This document shows positions 28,957 through 37,641 of a DNA stretch of 64,000 nt, piece after piece. Origin of the DNA: Burkholderiaceae bacterium. GTDB taxonomy: Bacteria > Pseudomonadota > Gammaproteobacteria > Burkholderiales > Burkholderiaceae_C. Under the pieces are notes generated by a model. That model searched no databases, was not told the DNA's origin, and saw nothing but the letters and a program-made list of their open reading frames with translations. The DNA lies in contig JACKLO010000016.1 of assembly GCA_024235915.1 (NCBI GenBank), forward strand, positions 1 through 64,000, read 5' to 3'. A program made the translations under genes and the position numbers. Position 1 is the stretch's first letter. Every line of letters starts with the position of its first letter.

Positions 28957-30984
28957 ATGACCCTTCTCACCCGACACCTGACCGCCGCACTGCTCACGGC
29001 GCTGGCCGTCGCCACGGCCTGGGCGCAACCTGCAGGCATTGCCAACCCGTCCCGCGCACCCTTCCCGGAACTTCGCCTGCCGGCGACCAAGTCGCAGGGC
29101 CAGCGGGCCATCGACTTGCTGGGCAGCCGCCTGCCGGAAGTTTCGGCCTGGTACGGCAAGTCGGCAGATGAGTTCCGGGCCCTGCTGCTGAAGGACCGGC
29201 GTCTGAAGATCGACGCCAGAGGCCGCCTGTTCGTCGAGGAAGAACTCGACAGGCCGCTCCCGGCTGACCCGGCAAGCAGTGCCACCAGCGGGGCGCTGGA
29301 CGGTCAGCTCGCGCCGCTGGACCAGACCTTTCTGCTCCACAGCCGGCCTGGGGCCAAGCGCACGATCTATCTGAACTTCCTGGGTGCGGTCTTGAACAGC
29401 ACGGCCTGGAACGGCAGCGGTGGATCGATCACGGCTTTGCCGTTCGATCTCGACGGCATCCCCTATTCCCTGTCCGCCGCGGAACTGGAACGCATCCAGT
29501 ACATCTGGCAACGCGTGGCTGAAGACTACGCGCCGTTCGACGTCGACGTCACCACGGAAGTCCCCGCCGCCGACCTGATCACGCGCAGCGGCACAGGTGA
29601 CGACGTCTATGGCACGACAGTGCTGATCACCCACCGAAGCGGTGTCTACAGCTGCAGTTGTGGCGGCGTGGCCTACATTGGCGTCTTCGACAACGTCGGC
29701 GACTTCTACAAGCCGGCGCTCGTGTTCTACGACGCCCTGGGCAACGGCAACGAGAAGTACGTCGCCGAGGCCATCTCGCACGAGGCCGGGCACAACGTCG
29801 GCCTGCTGCACGATGGCTACAGTGGTGGTGGTTACTACCCGGGCCACGGCAGCGGCGCCACCGGCTGGGCGCCGATCATGGGTGTGGGCTACTACCAGGC
29901 GCTCGTGCAGTGGAGCAAGGGCGAGTACGCCACGGCCGACAACACGCAGGACGACTATGCGGTCATGGCCACCAACGGCCTGACCATCCGTGCCGACGAC
30001 CACGCCAACGGCATCGCGAACGCGTCGCCGATGCAGGTCGTCGGCAACGGCTCGACAGCGTCGCTCTACACCGAAGGCGTGATCGAACGGCCGGCCGACT
30101 GGGACGTGTTCTCGTTCGTCGCCGGGGCCGGCGCTGCCAGTTTCACTGCGCAGCCCGCCGCGCGGTCCGGTAACGTTGACCTGAAGCTCGAACTGCGCAA
30201 CGCCAGTGGCACCGTGTTGGCGCATTCCAATCCGGCCGACCTGCTGTCAGCATCCATCAACACCTCGCTGGCCTCCGCGGGCACCTACTATCTCGCGGTG
30301 ACCGGCGTCGGCAAGGGCGACCCGCTGGCGACTGGCTACACCAAGTACGGCAGCGTCGGCCAGTACGCGCTGTCCGGCGAGGTGCCGGCAGGCAGTGGTC
30401 AGCCGCCGCAGGTGGTGCTCAGCGCTGCCCCTACGCAAGGGCAGACGCCGCTGACCGTGGACTTCTCGGCCGCAGGCTCCAGCGACCCCGACGGCAGCAT
30501 TGCGGCGTACACCTGGATCTTCGGTGACGGCAGCAGCGGCAGCGGCGCCACGGCCAACCACACCTACACCAGCCCTGGCAGCTACACGGCCCAGTTGCGC
30601 GTGACCGACAACAGCGGCATGACCACCACCCGCTCGACCACGATCGTGGTCGATCCCGTGGTCGCCACAGGGGCCTTGAGCGTCGCCGACATCGCGATGT
30701 CGCTGAACAGGAAGAAGCGCAACACGCGCGCCACCGCCACGGTTGCCATCCGTGATGGCAACGGTCAGGCGGTGGCCAACGCCAGTGTCAGCGGGCGCTG
30801 GGGCGGGCTGGTCAGCAGCACCGCCACGCTGATCACCGATGCCCAGGGCCGAGCCACCTTCACCTCACCCCCAACGAACAAGACGTCCGGCACCTTCACC
30901 TTCACGGTCTCGGGTTCGAGTCTGGCGGGCTACACCTACGAGCCGACGCAGAACGTCGAGACCAGCGACTCGATCTCGTTCTGA
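28957..30984 (+). CDS. Secreted metzincin-type zinc metalloprotease with PPC and PKD domains
   Basis: The 675-residue protein has a signal peptide (residues 1-23) and a propeptide. Its catalytic domain contains SHEAGHNVGLLHDG (zinc His275, His279, His285; Glu276), the extended metzincin motif, with a candidate Met-turn at YAVMATNG. Residues ~360-455 fit a bacterial pre-peptidase C-terminal (PPC) domain. Residues ~465-555 are a PKD domain (VDFSAAGSSDPDGSIAAYTWIFGDG). The last 100 residues look like an Ig-like module. It is an extracellular protease of unknown substrate and has no PEP-CTERM tail. Confidence 0.9.
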   Translation: MTLLTRHLTAALLTALAVATAWAQPAGIANPSRAPFPELRLPATKSQGQRAIDLLGSRLPEVSAWYGKSADEFRALLLKDRRLKIDARGRLFVEEELDRPLPADPASSATSGALDGQLAPLDQTFLLHSRPGAKRTIYLNFLGAVLNSTAWNGSGGSITALPFDLDGIPYSLSAAELERIQYIWQRVAEDYAPFDVDVTTEVPAADLITRSGTGDDVYGTTVLITHRSGVYSCSCGGVAYIGVFDNVGDFYKPALVFYDALGNGNEKYVAEAISHEAGHNVGLLHDGYSGGGYYPGHGSGATGWAPIMGVGYYQALVQWSKGEYATADNTQDDYAVMATNGLTIRADDHANGIANASPMQVVGNGSTASLYTEGVIERPADWDVFSFVAGAGAASFTAQPAARSGNVDLKLELRNASGTVLAHSNPADLLSASINTSLASAGTYYLAVTGVGKGDPLATGYTKYGSVGQYALSGEVPAGSGQPPQVVLSAAPTQGQTPLTVDFSAAGSSDPDGSIAAYTWIFGDGSSGSGATANHTYTSPGSYTAQLRVTDNSGMTTTRSTTIVVDPVVATGALSVADIAMSLNRKKRNTRATATVAIRDGNGQAVANASVSGRWGGLVSSTATLITDAQGRATFTSPPTNKTSGTFTFTVSGSSLAGYTYEPTQNVETSDSISF

Positions 30985-31014
30985 GACCCGGGCTGGGCGG
31001 TGCCCGGCCCCGGA

Positions 31015-33012
31015 TCAGAAGTGGATGCCGCGCATCATCTGCTGCATCGCGATGGCCTCGGGCGACAGCTTCGGCTTGTCGCCCTTCTCGCCCTTGGCCG
31101 CGTCGCTGTCCGGGAACATGCGGAAGCTGGTGTTCATGACGATCTGCGCGATGCGCGGCGCCGCCGCGTGCAGTAGTTCGCCGGTGATGCCCAGGCGGGT
31201 GGCAATGCGCACCGGCTTGGCAATGCAGGCCTGCGCGATCATGTCGGCCGCCTCCTCCGGGCTCAGCGTCGGCACGTTCTGGTAGATCTTCGTCGGCGCG
31301 ATCATGGGCGTGCGCACCAGCGGCATGTTGATGGTGGTGAAGGTGATGCCCTGGTCGGCGAACTCGCTGCTGGCGCAGCGGGTCCAGGCGTCCAGCGCCG
31401 CCTTGCTGGCCACGTAAGCACTGAAGCGCGGCGCATTGGTCAGCACGCCGATGGAGCTGATGTTGACCACGTGGCCCCGGCGCTTCTTCACCATGCCCGG
31501 CAGCAGGCCCATGGTGACGCGCAGGCAGCCGAAGTAGTTCAGGTCCATCGTGCGCTGGAAGTCGTGGAAACGGTCGTAGCTGGACTCGATCGCGCGCCGG
31601 ATGCTGCGGCCGGCGTTGTTGATCAGGAAGTCCACGCCGCCGTGCTCCGTTTCCAGCGTCTGCACGAAGGCCGCACAGTCGGCCTCGTTGGCGATGTCCA
31701 CGCTGTAGCTGAAGACCTTGGCGTCCTTGCCGGCGTGGGCCTGGATCTCCTTGACCGCCTCGGCCAGCTTGTCTTCGCCGCGCGCGCAGATGATGGTGGT
31801 CGCGCCGGCTTCGGCGAACTTCATCGCCGCGGCCAGGCCGATGCCCGATGAACCGCCGGTGACCAGCACCACCTTGCCGCCCACCGTGCCCTTGAGGCTG
31901 CGGTCGATGAAGAGGTCCGGGTCGAGGTGGCGCTCCCAGTAGTCCCACAGCCGCCAGGCGTAGTCGTTCAGGTTCGGGCAGGCGATGCCGCTGCCCTTGA
32001 GCGCGGCCGTGGTCTCGCGGCAGTCGAAGCGCGTGGGGTAGTTGACGAAGGTGAGGATGTCCTCGGGCAGCGCCAGGTCCTTCATCACCGCGGCCTGGAT
32101 GCGGCGCACCGGCGCCAGCGCCATCAGGCCCTTCTTGACGCTCTTGGGGATGAAACCGAGCAGCGCGGCGTTGACGAAGACGTTCATCTTCGGCGCGTGC
32201 GCGGCCTTGCTGAAGATGTCGAGCACGTCGCCCACGCGGTAGCCCACAGGGTCCACCAGGTGGAAGCACTTGCCGGCGTTGTCGGCCTTGGTGTGGCTGA
32301 TGTGGTCCAGCGCCTGCACCACGTAGTCCACCGGCACGATGTTCACGCGCCCGCCTTCCAGCCCGATGGACGGGAACCACGGCGGCAGGATCTGCCGCAT
32401 GCGCTGGATCAGCTTGAAGAAGTAGTAGGGCCCGTCGACCTTGTCCATCTCGCCGGTGCGCGAATCACCGACGACCATCGCCGGGCGGTACACCGTCCAG
32501 GGGACCTTGCACTCCTTGCGCACGATCTTCTCGCTCTCGTGCTTGGTAGCGAAGTACGGGTGGTCCAGGCCTTCGGCCTCGTCGAACATATCCTCGCGGA
32601 ACACGCCTTCATACAGACCCGCCGCGGCGATGCTGCTGACGTGGTGCACGTGCTTGGCGTCGATCGCCTTCGCGAACTCCACCATGTTGCGCGTGCCCTC
32701 CACGTTCACGTGGATCTGGCTCTCCTCGTCGGCCGACAGGTCGTAGACCGCCGCCAGGTGGTAGACCGCGTCGATGCTGCCCTTGAGCGCCTTGATCTCG
32801 TCGGCCGCCACGCCGAGCTTCTTCGCCGTCAGGTCGCCGGTGACAGCGATCGCGCGCGCCTTCGTCGTGCCCCAGTCGGCCAGCAGGCCGGCGACCTTGC
32901 CCTCGCTGCCCGGACGCACCAGGAAGTACACGGTGGCGCCGCGGCGCGCGAGCAGGGCCTTGACGAGCCGCTTGCCGATGAAGCCGGTGGCACCGGTGAC
33001 GAAGTAGCGCAT
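31015..33012 (-). CDS. Alcohol-forming fatty acyl-CoA/ACP reductase (two fused SDR domains)
   Basis: The 665-residue protein contains two Rossmann reductase domains. The first (TGATGFIG at 6-13, YFATK at 153-157) is of the fatty-acyl reductase/extended SDR type. The second (TGGSSGIG at 385-392, YVASK at 533-537) is a classical SDR. Long stretches agree with my memory of the Marinobacter acyl-CoA reductase that makes fatty alcohols for wax esters, e.g. GPYYFFKLIQRMRQ, GGRVNIVPVDYVV, GHVVNISSIGVLTNAPR and TPMIAPTKIY. The two domains would reduce acyl-CoA to aldehyde and aldehyde to alcohol. ATG 33012 is preceded by GGAGG. It is divergent from a phasin gene. Confidence 0.88.
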   Translation of the reverse strand: MRYFVTGATGFIGKRLVKALLARRGATVYFLVRPGSEGKVAGLLADWGTTKARAIAVTGDLTAKKLGVAADEIKALKGSIDAVYHLAAVYDLSADEESQIHVNVEGTRNMVEFAKAIDAKHVHHVSSIAAAGLYEGVFREDMFDEAEGLDHPYFATKHESEKIVRKECKVPWTVYRPAMVVGDSRTGEMDKVDGPYYFFKLIQRMRQILPPWFPSIGLEGGRVNIVPVDYVVQALDHISHTKADNAGKCFHLVDPVGYRVGDVLDIFSKAAHAPKMNVFVNAALLGFIPKSVKKGLMALAPVRRIQAAVMKDLALPEDILTFVNYPTRFDCRETTAALKGSGIACPNLNDYAWRLWDYWERHLDPDLFIDRSLKGTVGGKVVLVTGGSSGIGLAAAMKFAEAGATTIICARGEDKLAEAVKEIQAHAGKDAKVFSYSVDIANEADCAAFVQTLETEHGGVDFLINNAGRSIRRAIESSYDRFHDFQRTMDLNYFGCLRVTMGLLPGMVKKRRGHVVNISSIGVLTNAPRFSAYVASKAALDAWTRCASSEFADQGITFTTINMPLVRTPMIAPTKIYQNVPTLSPEEAADMIAQACIAKPVRIATRLGITGELLHAAAPRIAQIVMNTSFRMFPDSDAAKGEKGDKPKLSPEAIAMQQMMRGIHF

Positions 33013-33091
33013 GGGGGTTCCTCCAGGTCGAACAGTACGCATTCTTGACCACACGCCCGCCAGCGTTCGATGGCGCTTTCCCGGAAAACAA

Positions 33092-33117
33092 CTAGAGGGT
33101 TCTCACTAGGGTTCTAG
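33092..33117. promoter_or_regulatory. Direct repeats AGGGTTCT between acyl reductase and phasin genes
   Basis: AGGGTTCT occurs at 33096-33103 and 33108-33115, 12 bp apart, each preceded by CTAG. The pair lies in the 164-bp divergent intergenic region, 62 bp upstream of the phasin start. It may be an operator; the binding protein is unknown. Confidence 0.45.
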
Positions 33118-33176
33118 GCTGCGTTCTCCAGCGGGCCGGCCTACAGTGCAGTCACGGATTCAACCGAGGGACTCAC

Positions 33177-33755
33177 ATGGTCAAGAAGCTCAAGCGCATT
33201 TCCGAGAACAAGGCGGCCTCCCCCGCCGGCCTGCTGGACGGCCAGCTGGCGGCGTCGGTCAAGGACTCGGCCCAGCAGATCTGGCTGGCCGGCATGGGCG
33301 CCTTCGCCAAGGCGCAGGAAGAAGGCGGCAAGGTCTTCGAGACCCTGGTCAAGGAAGGCATGAGCCTGCAGAAGAAGACGCAAGGCATCGCCGAGGACAA
33401 GATCAGCGAAGTCACCGGCAAGATGAGCGCGATGGCCGGCACCGTCACGGCCAAGGCCGGCCAGAACTGGGACAAGCTCGAATCGATCTTCGAGCAGCGC
33501 ACCGCCAAGGCGCTGTCCAAGCTGGGCGTGCCCACCGCGAAGGACGTGGACGCCCTGGTCAAGCGCGTGGACGCGCTGGCCGCCCAGGTGGCCAAGCTGA
33601 ACAAGGGCGGCGCCGCAGCGCCGAAGAAGGCTGCAGCCAAGCCAGTGGAGCCGGCCGCGGCCCCCAAGAAGGCCGCGGCCAAGGCAGCCGCCAAGCCCGC
33701 CGTGAAGGCCCCGGCGGCCAAGCGCGCGCCGCGCAAGTCGGCCACGACGGCCTGA
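33177..33755 (+). CDS. Phasin / PHA granule-associated protein (PhaF/PhaI-like)
   Basis: The 192-residue protein has the phasin helical domain (SAQQIWLAGMGAFAKAQEEGGKVFETLVKEGM), a coiled-coil segment and a C-terminal Ala/Lys/Pro-rich tail with AAKPA-like repeats similar to histone H1, as in PhaF. Phasins coat polyhydroxyalkanoate granules; PhaF-type tails bind DNA and help distribute granules. A GAGGGA ribosome site precedes the ATG. It is followed after seven bases by the patatin gene. Confidence 0.88.
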   Translation: MVKKLKRISENKAASPAGLLDGQLAASVKDSAQQIWLAGMGAFAKAQEEGGKVFETLVKEGMSLQKKTQGIAEDKISEVTGKMSAMAGTVTAKAGQNWDKLESIFEQRTAKALSKLGVPTAKDVDALVKRVDALAAQVAKLNKGGAAAPKKAAAKPVEPAAAPKKAAAKAAAKPAVKAPAAKRAPRKSATTA

Positions 33756-33762
33756 CCTGCCG

Positions 33763-35013
33763 ATGATGGGCCGCACCTCCGGCCGCCACCTTCCCCGCGG
33801 ACCGGGTCCGCGGGTCGGGTTGGCGCTGGCGGGCGGCGGCCCACTGGGCGCGATCTGGGAGATCGGCGCCCTCAACGCCCTGGCCGAGGCCTTGCCCGGC
33901 GTCGATTTCGTGGCGCTGGACGGCTACGTTGGCGTCTCCGCCGGCGGTTTCCTTGCCGCAGGCTTGGCCAACGGCATGACGCCGCGCCAGATGTGCGCCG
34001 CCTTCATCGAGGACGACGCCCCCGCCGGCGACCGCATCGACCCTGCCGCCTTCATGCGGCCCGCCTGGGCCGAGTTCGCGCGCCGTGGCGCCGCGCTGCC
34101 TGGGCTGGCGGTGCAGACCGCGTGGCAGGCCCTGTTCGGCGGCCGCTCCTGGCTGGCCGCCGCAGAACGGCTGGGCCGCGCCCTGCCCACCGGGCTGTTC
34201 AGCCACGCCCCCATCGAGGCGCAGCTGCGCCACGTGCTCAGCCAGCCGGGGCGGTCGAACGACTTCCGCGAACTGGCCCGTACCCACGGCCGCCGCCTGG
34301 TGCTGGTGGCCACCGACCTGGACAGCGGCACCGCCGCGCCCTTCGGCATGCCCGGCTGGGACCACGTGCCGATCTCGGTGGCCGTGGCCGCCAGCGCGGC
34401 GCTGCCCGGCCTCTTCCCGCCGGTGCCGGTGGGCGGGCGCTGGTACGCCGACGGCGCCCTGAAGAAGACCCTGCATGCCAGTGTGCTGCTGGACCTGGGC
34501 CTGGACCTGGTGATCTGTCTGAACCCGCTGGTGCCCTTCGACGCCAGCCATCCGCACGGCCACCGCGTGCTGGGCAGCCCGGAACCGGCCATCCCGCGCC
34601 TGGTGGAAGGCGGCCTGCCGGTGGTGATGTCGCAGACCTTCCGCTCGCTGATCCATTCGCGGCTGGAGCTGGGCATGAAGGGTTATGCGCGCAGCCACCC
34701 GGACACCGACATCCTGCTGTTCGAGCCGGACCACCGCGACCCGACGATGTTCCTGGCCAACACCTTCGGCTACCGGCAACGCCGCGCGCTCGCGGAACAT
34801 GCCTACGAGCGCATGCGTGAAGACCTGCGCACGCGCCGCGTGGCGCTGAACCGTCAGCTGGCTCGCCATGGTCTCGCCCTGGACAGCACGGTGCTGGCCG
34901 ACCGCGGCCGCCGTCTGCTGGTGCCGCGCGTGCCAGGCCGGCGCAGCGCGCGCACGCTGCACCGGCTGCACGGCGTGCTGGACCAGCTCGAAGACGCCCT
35001 GGCCACGCGCTGA
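33763..35013 (+). CDS. Patatin-like phospholipase
   Basis: The 416-residue protein has the patatin elements: oxyanion loop LALAGGGPLGAIWEIG, nucleophile elbow GYVGVSAGG (GxSxG), and the catalytic Asp in WYADGALKKTLH (DGA). This family hydrolyses acyl esters of phospholipids, neutral lipids or, in some bacteria, PHA. It follows the phasin gene by seven bases and is presumably co-transcribed, suggesting a role at lipid or PHA granules. Confidence 0.88.
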   Translation: MMGRTSGRHLPRGPGPRVGLALAGGGPLGAIWEIGALNALAEALPGVDFVALDGYVGVSAGGFLAAGLANGMTPRQMCAAFIEDDAPAGDRIDPAAFMRPAWAEFARRGAALPGLAVQTAWQALFGGRSWLAAAERLGRALPTGLFSHAPIEAQLRHVLSQPGRSNDFRELARTHGRRLVLVATDLDSGTAAPFGMPGWDHVPISVAVAASAALPGLFPPVPVGGRWYADGALKKTLHASVLLDLGLDLVICLNPLVPFDASHPHGHRVLGSPEPAIPRLVEGGLPVVMSQTFRSLIHSRLELGMKGYARSHPDTDILLFEPDHRDPTMFLANTFGYRQRRALAEHAYERMREDLRTRRVALNRQLARHGLALDSTVLADRGRRLLVPRVPGRRSARTLHRLHGVLDQLEDALATR

Positions 35014-35069
35014 CCCATCAGGTCATCGCCACGCGGGCCTCAAGTCCGGCCACCGGCGGCCGATCACCG

Positions 35070-35564
35070 ATGGACGATGCCCCGCCGGGGCGTCCCCGCC
35101 GTGTTGCCGCCATGCCATCCAGACCCGCCGCCGAACCCGCCGTGCCGCACCCTGACCCTGCTCGCCGAGCGGGCCGCGCCATGGCCTTGGCGCTGAAGCT
35201 GATGCTGGACCGCGTCACCGGCGCCAGAGAGGCCCTGCCCCACCTGGCCGCGCTGGAGCGTGCGCTGGCCGCCGACGGCACGGCCATCCTGGCCCACATC
35301 CCCTTGCCCTCGCTCAAGCGCATGGGCGCGCAGCTTGCGGCGCTGCCGCTGGACCTGGACAACAAGCCGCTGCGTGCCCTGCAGGTACAGGTGCAGGCGG
35401 CCATCCTGCGGCAGCAGGAACCGGCGCCGCCCCGGGCACCGGAGCCCGTGCCCTACCTGCCCAGTTCGCTGGACGACGGGCGGGTGGAGGTGACCGAGGT
35501 CAGCGAAAGCGAGTGGGCGGCCGCCAGCCAGATCATGGAAGACGGGCCCGGCGTGGGTCCCTGA
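35070..35564 (+). CDS. Conserved-looking protein of unknown function
   Basis: No family was recognised. The reading frame of up to 164 residues has a disordered Pro/Arg-rich N terminus, a helical centre (MALALKLMLDRVTGAREALPHLAALERALA) and an acidic tail (VEVTEVSESEWAAASQIMED). The codon pattern has the high third-position GC expected of a real gene. Starts at 35070, 35112 or 35181 are possible. It follows the patatin gene by 56 bp and converges on the M32 gene. Confidence 0.6.
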   Translation: MDDAPPGRPRRVAAMPSRPAAEPAVPHPDPARRAGRAMALALKLMLDRVTGAREALPHLAALERALAADGTAILAHIPLPSLKRMGAQLAALPLDLDNKPLRALQVQVQAAILRQQEPAPPRAPEPVPYLPSSLDDGRVEVTEVSESEWAAASQIMEDGPGVGP

Positions 35565-35570
35565 CGGCCT

Positions 35571-37070
35571 TCAACCCAGGTAGCGGCGCTCCAGGTGCGC
35601 CTTGAAGTGCGCCGGGTTCAGCGGTTCGCCGCTGGCGCGCACCGCCAGGTCGTCGGTGGTCCAGCGGCTGGCCTGCGTCCAGATGTTGGCCTTCAGCCAG
35701 TCCAGCGCCGGGACCAGGTCGCCGGCGTCCAGGCGTGCGTCCAGGTCGGGCACGGCGCGCCGGATCGCGCCGAACCACTGCGCCGCGAACATCGCCCCCA
35801 GCGAGTAGCACGGGAAATAGCCGATCAGCCCGGCCGGCCAGTGCACGTCCTGCAACGGCCCGTCACTGAAGTTGCCGCGCGTGTCCAGGCCCAGCAGCTC
35901 CATCATCTTGGCGTCCCACAGCGCGGGGATGTCCTCGGGCTCGATCTCGCCTTCGACCAGCGGCCGCTCGATCTCGTAGCGCAGGATGATGTGGGCCGGG
36001 TAGGTGACCTCGTCGGCGTCCACCCGGATCAGGCCCGGTTTCACCCGCGTCAGCAGGCGGTGCAGGTTGGCCGGCGCAAAGGCCGGCTGGTCGCCGAAGG
36101 CCTCGCACAGCAGCGGCGACATCAGCTTGGCGAAGCCGGGGTGGCCGCCGATCTGCATTTCGAAGCTCAGGCTCTGGCTTTCGTGCAGGGCCATCGAGCG
36201 CGCCTCGGCCAGCGGCTGGCCCAGCCACTCGCGCGGCAGGTTCTGCTCGTAGCGCCCATGGCCGGTCTCGTGCACCGTGCCCATCAGGCTGCCCAGGAAG
36301 TTGTCGGCGCTGTAGCGCGTGGTCATGCGCACGTCTTCCGGCACGCCACCGCAGAAGGGGTGGGCGCTCACATCCAGGCGGCCCGCCTCGAAATCGAAGC
36401 CCAGCAGGCACATCACCTGTTCGCTCAGCCAGCGCTGGCGGGTGACGTCGAACGGCCCCACGGGCTCGATCAGCGGGTCGGCGCGGTGCCGCTCCGCCTG
36501 GCGGTCGACCACCTGCTGGATGAGCCCTGGCAGCCACTGCCGCACGTCGCCGAAGACGCGGTCGACGGTGGCCGTGGTCATGCCCGGCTCGTAGCTGTCC
36601 ATCATGGCCTCGTAGCGCCCCAGGCCCGACTGGTCGGCCAGCCGTGCCGCCTGCTCGCGGGCGATGGCCAGCACCGGGCGGAAGTTCTCGAGGAAGCCGG
36701 CCCAGTCGCCTGCCGGGCGCTGTGTGCGCCAGGCGTGTTCGCAGCGCGAGGTGGCGATCTCGCGGCGCTGCACCAGATCGTCAGGCAGCGCAGTGGCGCG
36801 CTGCCAATCGCGGCGGATCTCGCGCAGGTTGGCACGCTGGGCATCGTCCAGGTCCTCCTGCTCGGCGCGCTCGATCTGCGGGCCCAGGGCCGGGTCGGTG
36901 CGCATGCGGTGCATCAGCGCCGCCAGTTCGGCAATGGCGGCAGCGCGCGCCTCGTTGCCCTTGGCCGGCATGTTGGACGCCTGGTCCCAGCCGGCGATGG
37001 CGCCGAGGTGCCCCAGGCGGTGCAGCCGCTGGTAGATGGCAGTGAGGTGGTCGTAGGCGGGTGTCTTCAT
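35571..37070 (-). CDS. M32 family carboxypeptidase (carboxypeptidase Taq type)
   Basis: The 499-residue protein is a zinc carboxypeptidase. The active site HETGHGRYEQ (HExxH) and downstream ESQSLSFEMQIG, with the third zinc ligand Glu, are intact. SMALHESQS and RVDADEVTYPAHIILRYEIE are family signatures. ATG 37070 opens MKTPAYDHLTAIYQRLHRLGHLGAIAGWDQ, the standard N terminus. It is cytoplasmic and probably recycles peptides. The gene lies 17 bp after the YqaA-like gene. Confidence 0.95.
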   Translation of the reverse strand: MKTPAYDHLTAIYQRLHRLGHLGAIAGWDQASNMPAKGNEARAAAIAELAALMHRMRTDPALGPQIERAEQEDLDDAQRANLREIRRDWQRATALPDDLVQRREIATSRCEHAWRTQRPAGDWAGFLENFRPVLAIAREQAARLADQSGLGRYEAMMDSYEPGMTTATVDRVFGDVRQWLPGLIQQVVDRQAERHRADPLIEPVGPFDVTRQRWLSEQVMCLLGFDFEAGRLDVSAHPFCGGVPEDVRMTTRYSADNFLGSLMGTVHETGHGRYEQNLPREWLGQPLAEARSMALHESQSLSFEMQIGGHPGFAKLMSPLLCEAFGDQPAFAPANLHRLLTRVKPGLIRVDADEVTYPAHIILRYEIERPLVEGEIEPEDIPALWDAKMMELLGLDTRGNFSDGPLQDVHWPAGLIGYFPCYSLGAMFAAQWFGAIRRAVPDLDARLDAGDLVPALDWLKANIWTQASRWTTDDLAVRASGEPLNPAHFKAHLERRYLG

Positions 37071-37087
37071 GCCGGGATTGTCCTGTT

Positions 37088-37573
37088 TCAGACCTGCCAT
37101 TGCCCAGGGAACAACCACAGCAGCCCCGCCGTCATGGTGACGTAGCGGGCGAACTTGCCGATGGCCATGTAGGCCACGCAGGGCCAGAACGGCAGGCGGA
37201 GCCAGCCGGCCACGGCACACAGCGGGTCGCCTACCACGGGCAGCCAGGCCAGCAGGCAGGCCTTGGCGCCGAAGCGCTCCAGCCACTGCAGCGCCCGCAG
37301 TTCCGCGGGCTTGCGGTGGCGCACCTTCTCGAAGGCGCGCTCGGCGCCGTAGCCCATCCACCAGCTGATGGCCCCGCCCAGCGTGTTGCCGGCAGTGGCC
37401 ACGGCCATCGTCAGCCAGAACAGGTCGGGTTCCAGCTTCAGGAAACCCAGCACCACCCACTCGCTGCCGGCCGGCAACAGGGTGGCCGAGACCACGGCGA
37501 CGACGAACACCGTCGACAGCCCGAACTCGGGCAGGGCCAGCAGTTGCAGCAGGTGTCGGAGCGCTTCGTCCAT
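37088..37573 (-). CDS. YqaA/DedA-like membrane protein (VTT domain)
   Basis: A 161-residue inner-membrane protein with about four hydrophobic segments. It has the motif VSATLLPAGSEWVVLGFL, TAGNTLGGAISWWMGYG and WLPVVGDPLCAVAGWLRLPFWP, as in the YqaA branch of the SNARE-associated/DedA superfamily. Relatives are linked to lipid scrambling or membrane homeostasis. It is divergent from dusB with a 68-bp gap. Confidence 0.9.
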   Translation of the reverse strand: MDEALRHLLQLLALPEFGLSTVFVVAVVSATLLPAGSEWVVLGFLKLEPDLFWLTMAVATAGNTLGGAISWWMGYGAERAFEKVRHRKPAELRALQWLERFGAKACLLAWLPVVGDPLCAVAGWLRLPFWPCVAYMAIGKFARYVTMTAGLLWLFPGQWQV

Positions 37574-37597
37574 CGCCGCCGGATTATTCCGCCCACC

Positions 37598-37603
37598 TAT
37601 AAT
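37598..37603 (+). promoter_or_regulatory. Perfect -10 box (TATAAT) upstream of dusB-fis-purH
   Basis: TATAAT lies 39 bp before the dusB ATG in an otherwise GC-rich region. A -35 hexamer is not obvious at the expected distance, so only the -10 element is claimed. Confidence 0.55.
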
Positions 37604-37641
37604 TTCCGGTTCCCCGCCTCGTTTTACCCCACCGAACGCCC

